From Pomphorhynchus laevis (taxonomy: Eukaryota > Acanthocephala > Palaeacanthocephala > Echinorhynchida > Pomphorhynchidae): 64,000 bases of DNA. The stretch covers positions 1-64,000 of the forward strand of contig WNNJ02000849.1 of the NCBI GenBank assembly GCA_012934845.2. The letters are read 5' to 3'. Positions 25,801-37,045 of the stretch are shown here, in pieces. The first letter of the stretch is position 1. Each line of letters begins with the position of its first letter. Below the pieces are notes generated by a model, which saw only the letters and a list, made by a program, of their open reading frames with translations, was not told the DNA's origin and ran no database searches. Both the position numbers and the translations under genes were made by a program.

Positions 25801-28800
25801 ATATTTCTTCAGTGTATAATATACACTGAAGAAGAGCTCATGCTCTTCTTCAGTGCAAACTTTTGCACTGTATATATATTACAGTGCTTTTATAAATCGA
25901 ACTGAAATCCGGGGTCATTTCAAGACGCTTTAATATTATACATATAATTTTTGAGTTAATAAGTTAAATAATATTTAAAAAGTTAAATATTTACTCGAAA
26001 TAAAAATTTAATTTATATATTGTATTTAAAAAGGCATAATATTTTCTTTATATTATACATATAATAGTTGAGTTAATAAGTTAAATAATATTTAAAAAGT
26101 TAAATATTTACTCGAAATAAAAATTTAATTTATATATTGTATTTAAAAATGCATAATCTTTTCTTTATGTAATGTTTCTGCAAGTAAATGTTATCACCTC
26201 CTCTTGTCATCCCGACAGCTAAGCATTTCTGGTATCTGCACGACTGACAACGAGTTCTTGTAGCAGGTGATATCACACACATACCATTGGCACGAATACA
26301 TGCAAAATCTGAACCAAACCTATAAAATATAAGAGGCTTTAAGAACTTTAAAGTACAATTTAATGATTACTTTATAGTTAATAGAATTTAAAGTTTTTAA
26401 AAAGCTTTTACAGATTCTACATTTTACTTATAAATTGAATCTTTTCAAAGTGTTTCATGTGAGAAAGCAATTTTTCGATTGGCCAGCAAGCCTTCAATAT
26501 ATTTTTTTTGTAAAAATATCGTAAATAAAATATTTTTATAATCGGTCAGTGTGGATCAGACATAAAAGCTCTCTGATCAGGGCTTGCCATGATATTTATA
26601 GTTATATAGAGATTAAATTTTTGCTACCAATACAGAAAAGTTTACATCTGAAAATAAAGATTAAAATAAATAGAAAATAAAAATATAATAAAAGAAAGGT
26701 TACACGGAAATCTGATGGATTCATTCGTATTTGCGGTAATTTCCGAGTAATTGTAATTCCCTATCACAAAGTGGATATATACATAATGCCAACCTTTGAT
26801 AATATATTGGAAGAAATTGCTGGATGGCAATTATACTAGGTAATTGATCTTAAGGATGCTATTTGCAACTGGACATTTAATAAAGGTGTCGATTTCTCCA
26901 AATTACCCTTGTTTCCTCACCAACTCTTCATGACTTATCTCAACTCACCTCACAAGGTAACAAAGCACAATTTGAATTAATGTGCAACCGAAGATTGCAA
27001 AATGTAAGAGACAATTCGAGACCGTCATTCATATCTACAATAATTAACAATCGCTTAACTCAAAAAATGGATCAGGATATGACATCCTAATAAGAGTTTC
27101 GTAATAATCGGCAAGTGTGGATCATACATAAGAGAGAGGGCAGATAGATTCATGGGAAAGTGATTCACCGAAGCGGTATAAAAAGGCACTCCAGAATTAT
27201 GATCAATTTCTCGTAGAGAGACGAGATGTGGTATTTGCCAAGCAAACGAGTATAGCGCAATAAAGGAACAACGATTAAACACTATGGGATCATCAAATCA
27301 AGGATCCGCCTTAAACAATACGTTTAGTACTATTAAGTGCCGTGGACAAACAACATGAAACATCAAAAGAAGTTGCCGTGTTGAACAACAATATAAATAG
27401 TATTGTGAGTGACGATTAGTTATATGAAAAATAAACGTTACACTTACCATTTTTAGTTTGTATTTATGACAACACTATTTGTTTGATTGACAAAGGGTGA
27501 GGGACATACGCCAACCTATCTCTCGGCTAAAGACATCTGCGACGATATCTCGCAAAAGATACGTATAGTATAAATTTACAGTTGAAGTCTCAAAAATAAC
27601 ATGCACAATTTGACCCCCTTTTAAGAACGATTTTTAAATTAAAGGATGTTTCGGGTAGCATGAATTTCACGAGTTATCTTGTGTAAAAGTTTTTCAAATT
27701 TTGGTAAATAATAATTAATAATTTATTATATTTAATAAATTTATTGGGCCGCTAGGATCCAGCCGAGTAAGTACTAAATTACATTTTTACTTTTGTGACA
27801 AAAGTTAAAATATAGCAAATTTTACAAAAATTTGTTTATAAAACATTTTACCAAACACTGGTGATCCACTAGGTGCCAGTCGACTAGGGGTCAGTAAACT
27901 AATGTTATTATTAAACATTTTACCAAACGACTAGGGGCCACTAGGTGCTAGTCGATTAAGTATTAAACTGGAACCTATTGCCAATTAGCCTCTTTGTGGA
28001 GCGACCCAGGCAACGAATGTTCGATATTCGTCGATCAACGGCTAAATAATGGGCCGGCATGCATCAGGCGTAAGGATAGTGTTTTCATAGACTATCTCAG
28101 ATATTTCCGATGGCTATAACGGGGGATTAAATAATGGACGAAAAGGCAGAAGAGAGTCACGGAGGCCTGTTTCCTTGAAGTAGCGATGTTGGATCATCAA
28201 AGGATATTGGGAACGGGAGATAGCCGAACAAACAAAATCACTCCGATGACTCCAACGGCAGATTGGACAATTGACGAAAAGGCGGAAGAGAGTCTCGGAG
28301 ACCTGTCTCCTTACAGTAGTGATGTTGGATCATCAAAGGATATCGGGAACGGGAGATAACCGAACAAACAAACGAAGACAATGAAAATGACAAGCAACAA
28401 ATTTACAAAATATAAATTAAGTGTGAAGAACAGTAGTTAACTCACCACTGACCGAAGGAGTTTTCATTGTCGGGTGCCGTGTGATCAGGCAATTGTACGG
28501 AGACAGTGAAAGGGGCATCAACATTCGATGCGGACTAGCGTGAATGTAGGAACGTGGAATTTCATCTCACTAGCGTGGAACGTACCAGAATTAGTTGAAG
28601 AGATGGCTCGCTCTGGTCTTGAAACAGTCGGAGTGACTACTCTTCACTATTCTGGAACTAAATTTTGATCAAGGTTGGACCTTGAACTATTCGGGAGTTA
28701 CCAACGGAAAGCGACGGCGGGCGGTTGTAGGTATACTTACAAGTCCACGGTTGTCGTTCGTGGTAGAAAAGTTTCACTCAGTGAATGAAAGGTTGGCGTC

Positions 28801-31800
28801 TTTGAGACTTATTGTCAAAGAGGGAAAGGAGATAACTGTTGTGTGTGCGTATGCTCCCAACATTATCTTGGAATACAAGCCTTCGTGGAAGATCTTCAGG
28901 CTCTGCTTGATAGTACGCATGTTGGAGATTCCCTCGTTCTATTTGGTGACTTTAATGATCATGTTGGTAGCGAAAGTAGCACTTGGAAGGGAATGTTGGG
29001 GAGGAACGGACTCTCTAATCTAAATGCGAGTGGTGTTGAATTATTGCACTTTTGTTCTTGTAGCAATTTGTGTATAACCAATACAATGTTTGAACATAGG
29101 GGAATCCATAGATGCACATGTCATCAGGATTCTCTCAGTCAAAGATCAATGATCAATTTCGTAATCGTTTCATCTGATCTGCAACGTTATGTTCTAGACA
29201 CTCAGTGTGAAGAGAGGGGCTGAGCTGTCAACCGATCACTACCTTGTAGTTAGTAAACTTCGATGACAGGACCGGATTCTAGACAAGCCTGGTAAACCCA
29301 AACGTTGTGTGAGGGCGTGCTCGGAGCGTCTAGCATATGTTTCTCTCAAATAACGTTTTTCTGGCTACATCCGGGAGAACTTCTCTCGGTTGCCGGAAGA
29401 GGTGATGATCATTTATCAGGAATGGGATATGTTCAAATACTCGCTTGCCAAACCAACTGTGAAAAGTTGTGGCTCGAAGGCATTAGGTTACCGAAGCGAA
29501 GAAGGCGGTTTGGGAGAATTTTGGCGAGCACTTAGAACTTGATTATAGGTAAGCTTCGGAGATGTTCTGGAAGACGATCAGAAACATTCGTGTTGGAAAG
29601 CAGAAAACTTCTCAAACTGTCTATGACAAGAGAGGATCAATGCTGACTGACATTGAAGAAATTCTTGGTTGTTGGAAAGAGCATTTTAAGAGTCCTGAAT
29701 CTTATGGATATGCCTTCTCTTGTAAAAGTAGAGCCTTAAGAACCAACGGAAGAGCTCAACTCTTCGGAAGAGGTCATTGCTGTTGTTAAAGAACTACGTA
29801 ATGGCAAGTATTCTGGAGTAGACGAGATTCGATCTAAAGCGTTAAAGGCTCTCGACGTTGTTGGCATGAAGTGGCTAACACGGATCTTCAACGTTGCATT
29901 AAAGTCGGGCAAGGTTCCATGAAGTGGCGAACTGAAGTGGTGGTACCGATCTTTAAGAAAGGTGACCGAAGAGCATGTTACAATTATCGGGGCATCACTC
30001 TCCTTAGTCAAACTTGTAAGCTATTTGCTAGAATTCTTGAGTTAATGATACGGCCTATAGTTGAGGGACCGTTGCAAGAGGAACAATGCGGCTTTCTTCT
30101 AGGTTGTGGAACTACGGATCAGCTCTTTACTCTCTCAACTATCCTTGAACGGTAATGGGAGTTCACTCAACCGGACTACATGTGTTTTTTTTTCTAGATT
30201 TGGAGGAAGCGTTCGACCGAGTTGCGCGAAGTAAATTTTGGGAGGTACTAAGGTAGTATGGAGTATCACACTATCTTCGGGTAGCCGTGGTTTCTCTGTA
30301 TGAACAAAGTATGAGTTGTGTTCGTGTTCAAGTTAGGAAGTCTGAATCATTTCCAGTAGGCGTTGGGATTTGTCATAATTGTCCTTTGTCTCCACTTTTG
30401 TTCCTTGTTTACATAGACAAAATTACGAGACAGGCTGCTCTGACGGATATCGGTCTTCAGTAAGGTTCTATCAGGATATAATCTTTGCTGTTTGCATATG
30501 ACGTTGTTTTGTTGGCTTCTTGTCCTGAGGACTTACAATGCCTATTAGATCGATTTACGACGGAATGCAAAGTGGTAGTGATGTTGGTTAGTACCTTCAA
30601 GACTGCCTCTATTTTTTCGTATCGGGTTGAGGTGCCAATGTTAATCCGGATTGTGGAAATGGTTCTTCATGACGTGGAGGATTTCAAGTATCTTTGAGTA
30701 TTGTTCTCGAAGGACGGCAGAAACATCAAGGAGATTGAGAAATGAATTTGTGCAGCTAACGCAGCAACGCGTTCTTTGTACAGGTCTGTCGTGGTGAAGC
30801 GGGAGTTGAGTCTTCGGGCATAGCTCTGGTGTACCACGATAATATCTCGGATACAGGCCACCAAAATGATGTTTCTTTGCGGTGTGGACGGTCTTAGCCT
30901 TAGAGATAAGGTTAGGAATTCGGTCATCCTGGATGGACTCGGAGTAAAGTCTTTTTCCACATCGGAAAAAGTCAGCTAAGGTTGCTAAGACACGTTCTGA
31001 GGATGTCTAGGGATCGCCTTCCTCGGAGGGTTTTCCAGGCCGGACTCTCTGGAAAGAGGCTTCGAGATATACCTCGGTACAGGTTGAGATATCAAATCTC
31101 GAAACTGGCCGAAGACCGCCTTGGGCTATCTGAAATAGAACTTAGGTCTGTCGCCTAAGATCGCGATGTCTGGAGTTTGATTCGTGCACTGCCTCCACGA
31201 CTCGACACCCGGACCAGTGGTTGACAGGAAAAATATTGTATATTATTTGTTTTTTTTTCTTGTCAAGAAATTGTTGTAGCTGAGTAATGTTTATTAATTT
31301 GATTATATTTAAGCGTATAAAAGTTTGGTAATTGAAAAATGCAAAATAAAATTGTAAAATCAGGTTTTTATCTTTATTTCATTAGGTTTTTATCTTTATT
31401 TTTATTTATTGCTGTCTTTCACAATTTAAAATTATTTTTAATTTCAAAAATAAAATCTTTAATGTTTTTATTTAAAGAAATTGACACGATTTTTCTGTTT
31501 ATCTGCTGATAAATAATTTCTACCTAAAATTTCTTTTTTGTTTTGAGGTACACCAATATATTTCCTAAGAATTGAATACTCGAAGTTGGCAGTGGGGAAA
31601 AGAGACTAAAAGTATTTTGTTTCCTTAGAATTGAAACGTAAAATCTGTTTAGCAATTTGAATTATTTTAAAAAATAATTGTAAATTTATTTATTTATTTA
31701 TTTATTAATATTTGTTAATTTTATATTAAGTTTACAAACAAACTTTTATACTAAGTTTACTTGTAAACTTAGAATTTAAAACTTATCTAAACTTAGAACT

Positions 31801-32662
31801 TATTTAAATTAACAAAGCATTCATTATAGTTTGTGGTCAATGTTTACAAAGAAGAATTTGTAATGCAAATATTATATTTTTAAGCGGTCATAATTTAATT
31901 AAATCGTTAAATATTAAATTTAAATGCAAAAAGTTTGATCTACAATTTGATTCACAATTTATCTTCAGCTTACAAATTGAACATTTAATCTCTGATCACG
32001 AGAAAAACCAATTATTAATTACCAAAGTACCCGGTGTAAAACTTTCACATATTATAATAATATATAGACATTAGAAAGTTCACGGGTTAAATTATTTTGA
32101 GGAACAAAAATCTAGAGCTTTTTGAAATTAAGTTGTTTGGATAAAAATTTTAATACTAAATATTAAGAAAGTTTTAATTTAAATTAAGACAAACATTTAA
32201 TTTATTTCTTAATTAAATCAAATTTTAATTGATGCAAATCAAAAAAAAGATGTAATTAATTAAGATTTAATTCGCATTTAAAATAATCTAGATAATCGAT
32301 CATCCAAATAGATATTAATGTAACCCAAACATTTTATTCTGATTACGTGTATCCTACATATAGGCGTTAAATTGTCAAAAACTGGTGATAATAAAAAATA
32401 TGTAAATTATGAAAACACGCCTTGCTTTTCCTTACCTTACGCATCGTTTAAAGAAGCCCCTGCAACCGTCACAACTTGGTGCGCCGTAGTGATTGCCACT
32501 GGAAATATCACCGCATACAACGCAAATCCGGTCCAAATCTTCACACTTTTCGTGTCGATCGCCGTATGCAATGAATGTATCGTTGTATTTCCTTTTTAAG
32601 CTATTTTTTTCACACGAATATGAAAGTTGATGATTATCGGCAGACAATGTTTTAGCAAACAT
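19865..32662 (-). CDS. Nuclear receptor (NR2-like DNA-binding domain, divergent LBD)
   Basis: Six exons, 5' to 3': 32662-32436, 26319-26198, 25251-25194, 24793-24285, 22315-22169 and 20133-19865. They join in frame to 443 residues plus TAA. The DNA-binding domain has C47, C50, C64 and C67 (finger 1) and C83, C90, C100 and C103 (finger 2). The P-box is CDGCRG, followed by GFFKR; the second finger ends [14 protein letters not shown]. It therefore should bind hormone-response-type sites in the nucleus. Finger 2 has six residues between its first two cysteines, where five is usual. A 170-residue hinge/LBD exon ends with [19 protein letters not shown], resembling helices 3-5 of NR2 receptors. The chain then diverges and stops near the expected helix 9, with no recognisable helix 10 or AF-2 helix 12. 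The P-box fits NR2/NR2E-like or nematode receptors; the subfamily is unproven. Start choice: the first ATG of exon 1. The frame stays open upstream, so an earlier exon is possible. Intron 1 holds the RTE LINE and a Ty3/Gypsy fossil. Confidence 0.85.
20624..21703. repeat. Direct repeat pair of about 190 bp in the last receptor intron
   Basis: The block at 20624-20816 (starting ATCTAAAGGCACGCTAATG) is repeated at 21511-21703, 887 bases apart, with few substitutions. Blocks TTTCTTGCCAGGGAGGCCCA and GGATGTATTTAAACGTTTATG are conserved. The 694 bases between show no gene. This could be a pair of terminal repeats, or two insertions of one short element. Confidence 0.85.
23750..24280. repeat. Family B repeats abutting a receptor splice donor
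   Basis: One copy with full core (about 23750-24040) is followed by a second, truncated copy starting ATCAGATAACTGAGTCTACG (about 24047-24280). The second copy ends only a few bases from the donor of receptor exon 4 (24285/24284). A further fragment of the same family sits at 25575-25710 between exons 2 and 3 plus its flank. Confidence 0.7.
25934..26166. repeat. 118-bp tandem duplication next to receptor exon 2
   Basis: Two nearly identical copies start ATTATACATATAAT at 25934 and 26052. The second ends about 30 bases from the donor of exon 2 on the minus strand. It is A+T-rich and non-coding. Confidence 0.85.
26700..26965 (+). mobile_element. Ty3/Gypsy-like reverse-transcriptase fossil
   Basis: A short plus-strand piece resembles the N-terminal part of a Ty3/Gypsy reverse transcriptase ([12 protein letters not shown], then VIDLKDA). 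It is broken, with at least one break and both ends missing. It lies in intron 1 of the nuclear receptor, opposite to the gene. It is too short to date, but clearly old. Confidence 0.55.
27107..27442 (+). mobile_element. Possible solo-LTR-like segment
   Basis: This G+C-richer segment contains a TATA-like TATAAAAAGG and, downstream, AATAAAGG, in promoter-then-polyadenylation order. A related short start (GTGTGGATCAGACATAA versus GTGTGGATCATACATAA) occurs at about 26550, just before the Ty3/Gypsy fossil. It may therefore be an LTR remnant of that element. No matching second LTR was established. Confidence 0.3.
28120..31230 (+). mobile_element. RTE-clade (Rex3-like) LINE, decayed
   Basis: Pieces of one LINE polyprotein appear in order. 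The AP-endonuclease start is [10 protein letters not shown] (about 28545), followed by VVCAYAPN (28840), GDFNDHVG (about 28945) and [12 protein letters not shown] (about 29220). Reverse-transcriptase blocks are [19 protein letters not shown] (about 29955), [11 protein letters not shown] (about 30195), [10 protein letters not shown] (about 30487) and VEDFKYL (30680). The C-terminal tail is [13 protein letters not shown] (about 31000), then [12 protein letters not shown] (31190-31220). The canonical FADD catalytic pair is changed to FAYD, and frameshifts and stops break the frame throughout, so it is inactive. The 5' region holds two related units of about 100 bases (28132-28235 and 28268-28372). 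It is inserted antisense in intron 1 of the nuclear receptor. A recognisable poly(A) tail is not seen. Confidence 0.85.
28132..28372 (+). repeat. 5' UTR repeat units of the RTE LINE
   Basis: Two copies spaced 136 bases apart share GACGAAAAGGC, CGATGTTGGATCATCAAAGG-like and GGGAACGGGAGATA blocks, ending in CGAACAAACAAA. They precede the endonuclease region, so they look like tandem promoter or 5' UTR monomers as known for some LINEs. That function is inferred from position only. Confidence 0.55.
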
Positions 32663-34089
32663 AAATCTTAGCTTGAAGCCGATTTCTGATAGATTATACC
32701 ATACAATTGAATGGTCTCTAAATTTGAATTTACAAAATTACATATTTTTGTTTAAAAGAGATGGATTTGGACTAAAAATAATAATTAAATTGAATAACTC
32801 AGTCAGAGAGTATCAATAACGTGAGTTGAATTGAAAACTCAATTTCATTTAAGTTAGCATACAGTTGAAAATTGGCTTTTACACCTTATATTTAATACTT
32901 GTCGTTGAATGTAAAGCATCGAAGCTTAAATAAAACTCAGAAATATAACTTACTTATTTGGATTTTGATCGAGTGTCTTGTAACTATTTTATTCTCACTA
33001 TTTTATTTTTGTATCCCTCTCGCTTTTATTAAGTTTATAAAGTTTGACATAAACATTATTGATATGCAATAAATGATGAATTGCTATTGGTCAATTTTTT
33101 ACCAATAACATTCGTCAGCGATTGTTAACAACAAATCACTTTCCATACAATCATGCTTTCAATTTGTTTTGAATTAAAAGTTTACAAATTTCTCCTATAA
33201 TATGCATTTCACAAGTGATACTTAAAACTTCTGGATTACTCGTAATAACTGGTGGCAATTCTTAATAGCTAATTCTCACTGCGTGGATATAAATTAAATA
33301 ATTATTTTTGTATTCAACAATTTTAAGTAATAATTAAATGTCATTCTTTAAAATTGTTTTTAAGCTAATTTGTTTCAAATTAGCTTTAAATACTAATTTC
33401 TTTAAAATACATTCAAATGTTTCATTTTAATCAACACAAAATTCAATATTACGACCATAACTATTTTTATAATTAAAATGAATAAAAAATTACATTCGTT
33501 AAGGTATAATCGACATGAAAATGTATTTTAGATTTTAATAATCAATCAAATCAATTGAACGTTATAATCTTATTTAAATAAACTTTTAAAAGCTTAAAAC
33601 GCATAGGATATTATGTATTTTATAATTATTACATATTTAATATGTCGGTCAATCGATGTTACCGATCAACTGACCATCGATCGGTCGCCATCGATCGATG
33701 TTATCGATCGATAACAGGTCGCCATCAAACGTTTTCGTTATTTTTGATAAATAAACAGTTTGGTCGTTGAGAAACTGATCGATAACAGGTCGCTATCAAA
33801 CATTTTTCGGTATTAATTTTTAGTCGTTAAGGAAACATTTAAATTATGTACCAATTTATCGCTAAAAACAGCAATATCTTAATGGCTAGCACCATAAATA
33901 CATTGCCCAAAGTAGCTGGATCTCTTTAGAGCGGTCAATAAGTTATTGAATTTGTCAAGAGATCGATTTTAAGCTTTGTCACATTTGAAAACATTTCAGT
34001 AAAACTAATTTTAATATTAATATTGCTATTATAGGTATCAAATAAAAACTAATTTAAATTTAATTTAATTAAATTTAATTATTCGAACT
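32663..34089. other. Upstream flank of the nuclear receptor gene
   Basis: A+T-rich and without a gene. It should contain the receptor promoter if exon 1 starts near 32662. The only standout is a cluster of CGAT-containing palindromes at about 33645-33800. Confidence 0.4.
33645..33800. promoter_or_regulatory. ATCGAT/TATCGAT palindrome cluster
   Basis: In an A+T-rich setting, this short stretch repeats ATCGAT and GATCGATAAC motifs many times, including TTATCGATCGATAA. The block AACAGGTCGCCATCAAACG recurs with changes about 70 bases later. It sits about 1 kb upstream of the first receptor exon, and TATCGATA is the known core bound by DREF-type factors in insects. A regulatory role is speculative; a degenerate small tandem repeat explains it equally well. 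Confidence 0.25.
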
Positions 34090-35600
34090 AATTTGAGAAA
34101 ATTAGTTCGAATAAGAAACATATTTTTGCATGAGCATTCATGTATACCATATAATATTAAATATAATACATTAAATAATGAAATTTTAAGAATTGCAACA
34201 ATATGTAATAATATTGGTTTTCTTCAAAATCATTTTAATAATTTAATAGATGCATATTTTAAACTAGGTTACTATAGAAATAACATCAAGCAGAAAATAT
34301 AACAAAATCAGAAGAAACACATTTTTGCATGAGCATTCATGCATACCATATAATATAAAATATAATACATTAAATCATGAAATTTTAAGAATTGCAACAA
34401 TATGTAACGATATAGGTTAAGGATAGTTGGTTAATTTATATCGTAAAGATGACATATTAAAATTTACAAGAAACATATTTTTGCATGAGCATTCATGCAT
34501 ACCATATAATATAAAATATAATGCATTAAATAATGAAACTTTACGAATTGATAAAATTTGTAACGATATTGCCTTTCTTCAAAATCATTTAAATAATTTA
34601 ATGGATATATATTTTTAAGTAGTTTACTACAAAAATTATATTTGAAATAATTCTATAATCCACGTTTTGTTGATTTGATATAAGCATTCATGCATACCAT
34701 ATAATATAAAATATAATACATTAAATAATGAAATTTTAAGAATTGCAACAATATGTAATGATATTGGTTTTCTTCAAAATCATTTAAATAATTTAATAGA
34801 TGCATATTTTAAACTAGGTTACTATGAAAATAACATCAAGCAGAAACTAGTAAAATATATAAAACAATAATATTAAGAATAAATTTAGACTTCATACGTT
34901 ATCAATGTATTCGAAAAGGCTTTGCAAGAATATATGTCAAATATGACAAAATAATGTCGTATATTTTATAAAAAATTTACATTTAATTATGTCAAATCAG
35001 AAGAAACACATTTTTGCATATCATATAATATAAAATATAATACATTAAATAATGAAATTTTAAGAATTGCAACTATTTGTCACGATATTGTATTTCTTTA
35101 AAATTATTATAAGAATGATTCTATACATTCTTGAACGAATGTATAGATCCGATAATCGATCATGTTGTACTTTTCCTTCTTGCATTATGCAAAAGCGGCT
35201 ACCTAACCGGTTCAAATAACTGCTTTATCCTAGTAACTCACCGCTAAAGGTGAGTTACAAGATTTTATTTAATTTATTTATAGTATAAAATACGTAGACT
35301 CAGTTAGCTGATTTGATTTGCTAAATAATTACAAAACGATAATTATTTGTAATTCTGGAAGAGTCCTGAAGATTTGCCTAATGACACCGCTGGTGTCATT
35401 AGGTAAATCTTAGGTAAAGATGACACATTTAAATGTACAAGAAACATATTTTTGCATGAGCATTCATGCATACCATATCATATAAAATATAATACATTAA
35501 ATAATGAAATTTTAAGAATTGCAACAATATGTAATGATATTGGCTTTCTTCAAAATCATTTAAATAATTTAATAGATGCATATTTTAAACTATGAAATAT
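34090..35600 (+). mobile_element. Repeated Penelope-like element fragments, six copies
   Basis: The same coding piece occurs at about 34100-34300, 34311-34415, 34430-34620, 34680-34870, 35003-35105 and 35425-35600, all on the plus strand. The copies differ in length. They encode parts of LYRKDDILKFTRNIFLHEHS, SCIPYNIKYNTLNNEILRIA and a later LGYYKNNIKQKI. The RK near the start, the IPY, an RI..IC pattern and a GY further on match the segment after the palm of Penelope-like reverse transcriptases. No copy keeps the catalytic RT core. Each is a truncated remnant, and several keep 60-70 open codons. A family B end (ACGTAGACTCAG, 35290) lies between two copies. Confidence 0.55.
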
Positions 35601-35739
35601 ATGTTTCGATACATTAATGATTTATGTGTATTCAACTCTAACAATTTTTATTCAATAAGTTAACAATTCTAGTCAAATATCCTTATTGAGGCTAACGAAG
35701 GTTTATATCTGGATATGGATATTAAAAATGTAATTTTTA

Positions 35740-36250
35740 TGAAGCATGTACATTTAAAAAAACAGTAACTACTGTTGGCATCTTCAGAAAATTATCTAAT
35801 TTTAACTACTGTTAGCATCTGAAGATGCTAACAGAAGTTAGCGAAATATCAAAAATAATTTCTTATTTCCTTTGATCCAGCTCCAATAATAAATTATCAA
35901 TAATGGATCAGTATCAACTATTTAAAGTAATGAATAGTTGTTTACTCTCTATTGAAATTTTTCATCTTCTATCAAAGATGAAAAACTATTTTTTCTTTGA
36001 TCCAGCTCAAATAATTATTTATCAATAATGGATCAGTATCAACTATTTAAAAAATAATATTACAATTTTAAATAGTTTGTTTAAAAAAATTAGCTCAGAT
36101 TAATATTAATAATAATTTTAACTTTAAAATTATATTTAAAATTATATCTGAAACATTTTAAATAGTTGATAATGATCCATTTATTGATAAAGAATTATTT
36201 GAGCTGGATCAAAGAAAAAAATATTTTATTTGATATTTCGCTAATAAATT
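35740..36250. repeat. Family D repeat copies, both orientations
   Basis: CTGAAGATGCTAACAGAAG with GCGAAATATCAA and TTTGATCCAGCTC blocks appears forward at about 35815-35900. A partial repetition lies at about 35990-36050 and an inverted copy at about 36165-36245. The same family occurs at 1.5-2.0, 2.5, 53.95, 55.1 and 55.8 kb. Non-coding. Confidence 0.65.
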
Positions 36251-36359
36251 ATTTGGATTAACATAAAATAACTTTAATAGAATATATCAATTATATATTG
36301 TAATTTGTGATTTTTATTGATTTATTTTGATTGTTTAACTAGTATTTTTGCTAATAAAT

Positions 36360-36540
36360 TTATTTAGGTAATACAAATAGATCAGATCAGATAATTGAGT
36401 ATAAGTATTTTACAGTATATAAAAATAAGTAATAAATAATATAAGATTTTATACAATTTATATTTAATTAACGATATAATTTGCTGTGTTATCAGGTTTC
36501 GGCACTATTCTTCCATCCAATAGATTATATAAAATTATAT
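36360..36540. repeat. Family B repeat, reversed partial copy
   Basis: It starts with AGATCAGATCAGATAATTGAG and continues through the A+T-rich tract to TGCTGTGTTATCAGGTTTCGG. The open frame overlapping its end (36481-36693) is incidental. Confidence 0.55.
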
Positions 36541-36799
36541 TATATAATATTATTACATTTTTATAATAAAAATGTATTTTACATTAAATTCATCTCGTAC
36601 TTTTTAGTTGAACAGTTAATTCGAAATAAACTATTTGGATCAACTTGTAGACACGTTGCAAAGAAATTGTTTTGCTTGTCGTTGTTTATATGAACAGTAA
36701 AATAATTCTAAAAAATTGAATATTTTATAATTGCATATATTTATCAAAATTCGCAATAAGCAATTTTATAAATAATTATATTTAACTTGATTGTATTTG

Positions 36800-37045
36800 T
36801 GAGCTGAAATTCTTCTGGTTGTGGCACGACAATATACTCACAGGTATTGTTCATATTCTTAGTACAACAGGACGCTACTAATCAGCCTGGGTGGGTTTCA
36901 TCAGCTGCTGACCCAGACCTACATTTCACGTTTCGACCCCCTATTATCTGTTTATTCCGTAAACTGGTGCTGATCGGATTTGAACCCAGGGCATTTGTAT
37001 CGCGGTTCAACGCTACATCCACTAGGCTGGATGCTCCAGCGGTGT
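36800..37045 (-). repeat. tRNA-derived SINE-like unit
   Basis: The minus strand begins with a tRNA-like head (about 37045-36970). It has an A-box-like CAGCCTAGTGGA and, about 40 bases on, a good B-box GGGTTCAAATCC, the two parts of an internal RNA polymerase III promoter. A non-tRNA body follows (about 36970-36800, including TCTGGGTCAGCAGCTGATG and AACAATACCTGTGAG), in which G+C falls only near the end. The head does not fold into a clean tRNA with paired acceptor ends, so a functional tRNA is unlikely. It is a single copy in this window. Confidence 0.55.

Noticed and set aside
27740-28020. Tandem CTAGGTGCCAGTCGACTAGG-like blocks as LINE ends
   Set aside because: The repetition is short and irregular and its link to the RTE element could not be shown.
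36970-37045. Functional tRNA gene
   Set aside because: A- and B-boxes are present, but the acceptor stem does not pair and the unit continues into a body like that of a SINE.
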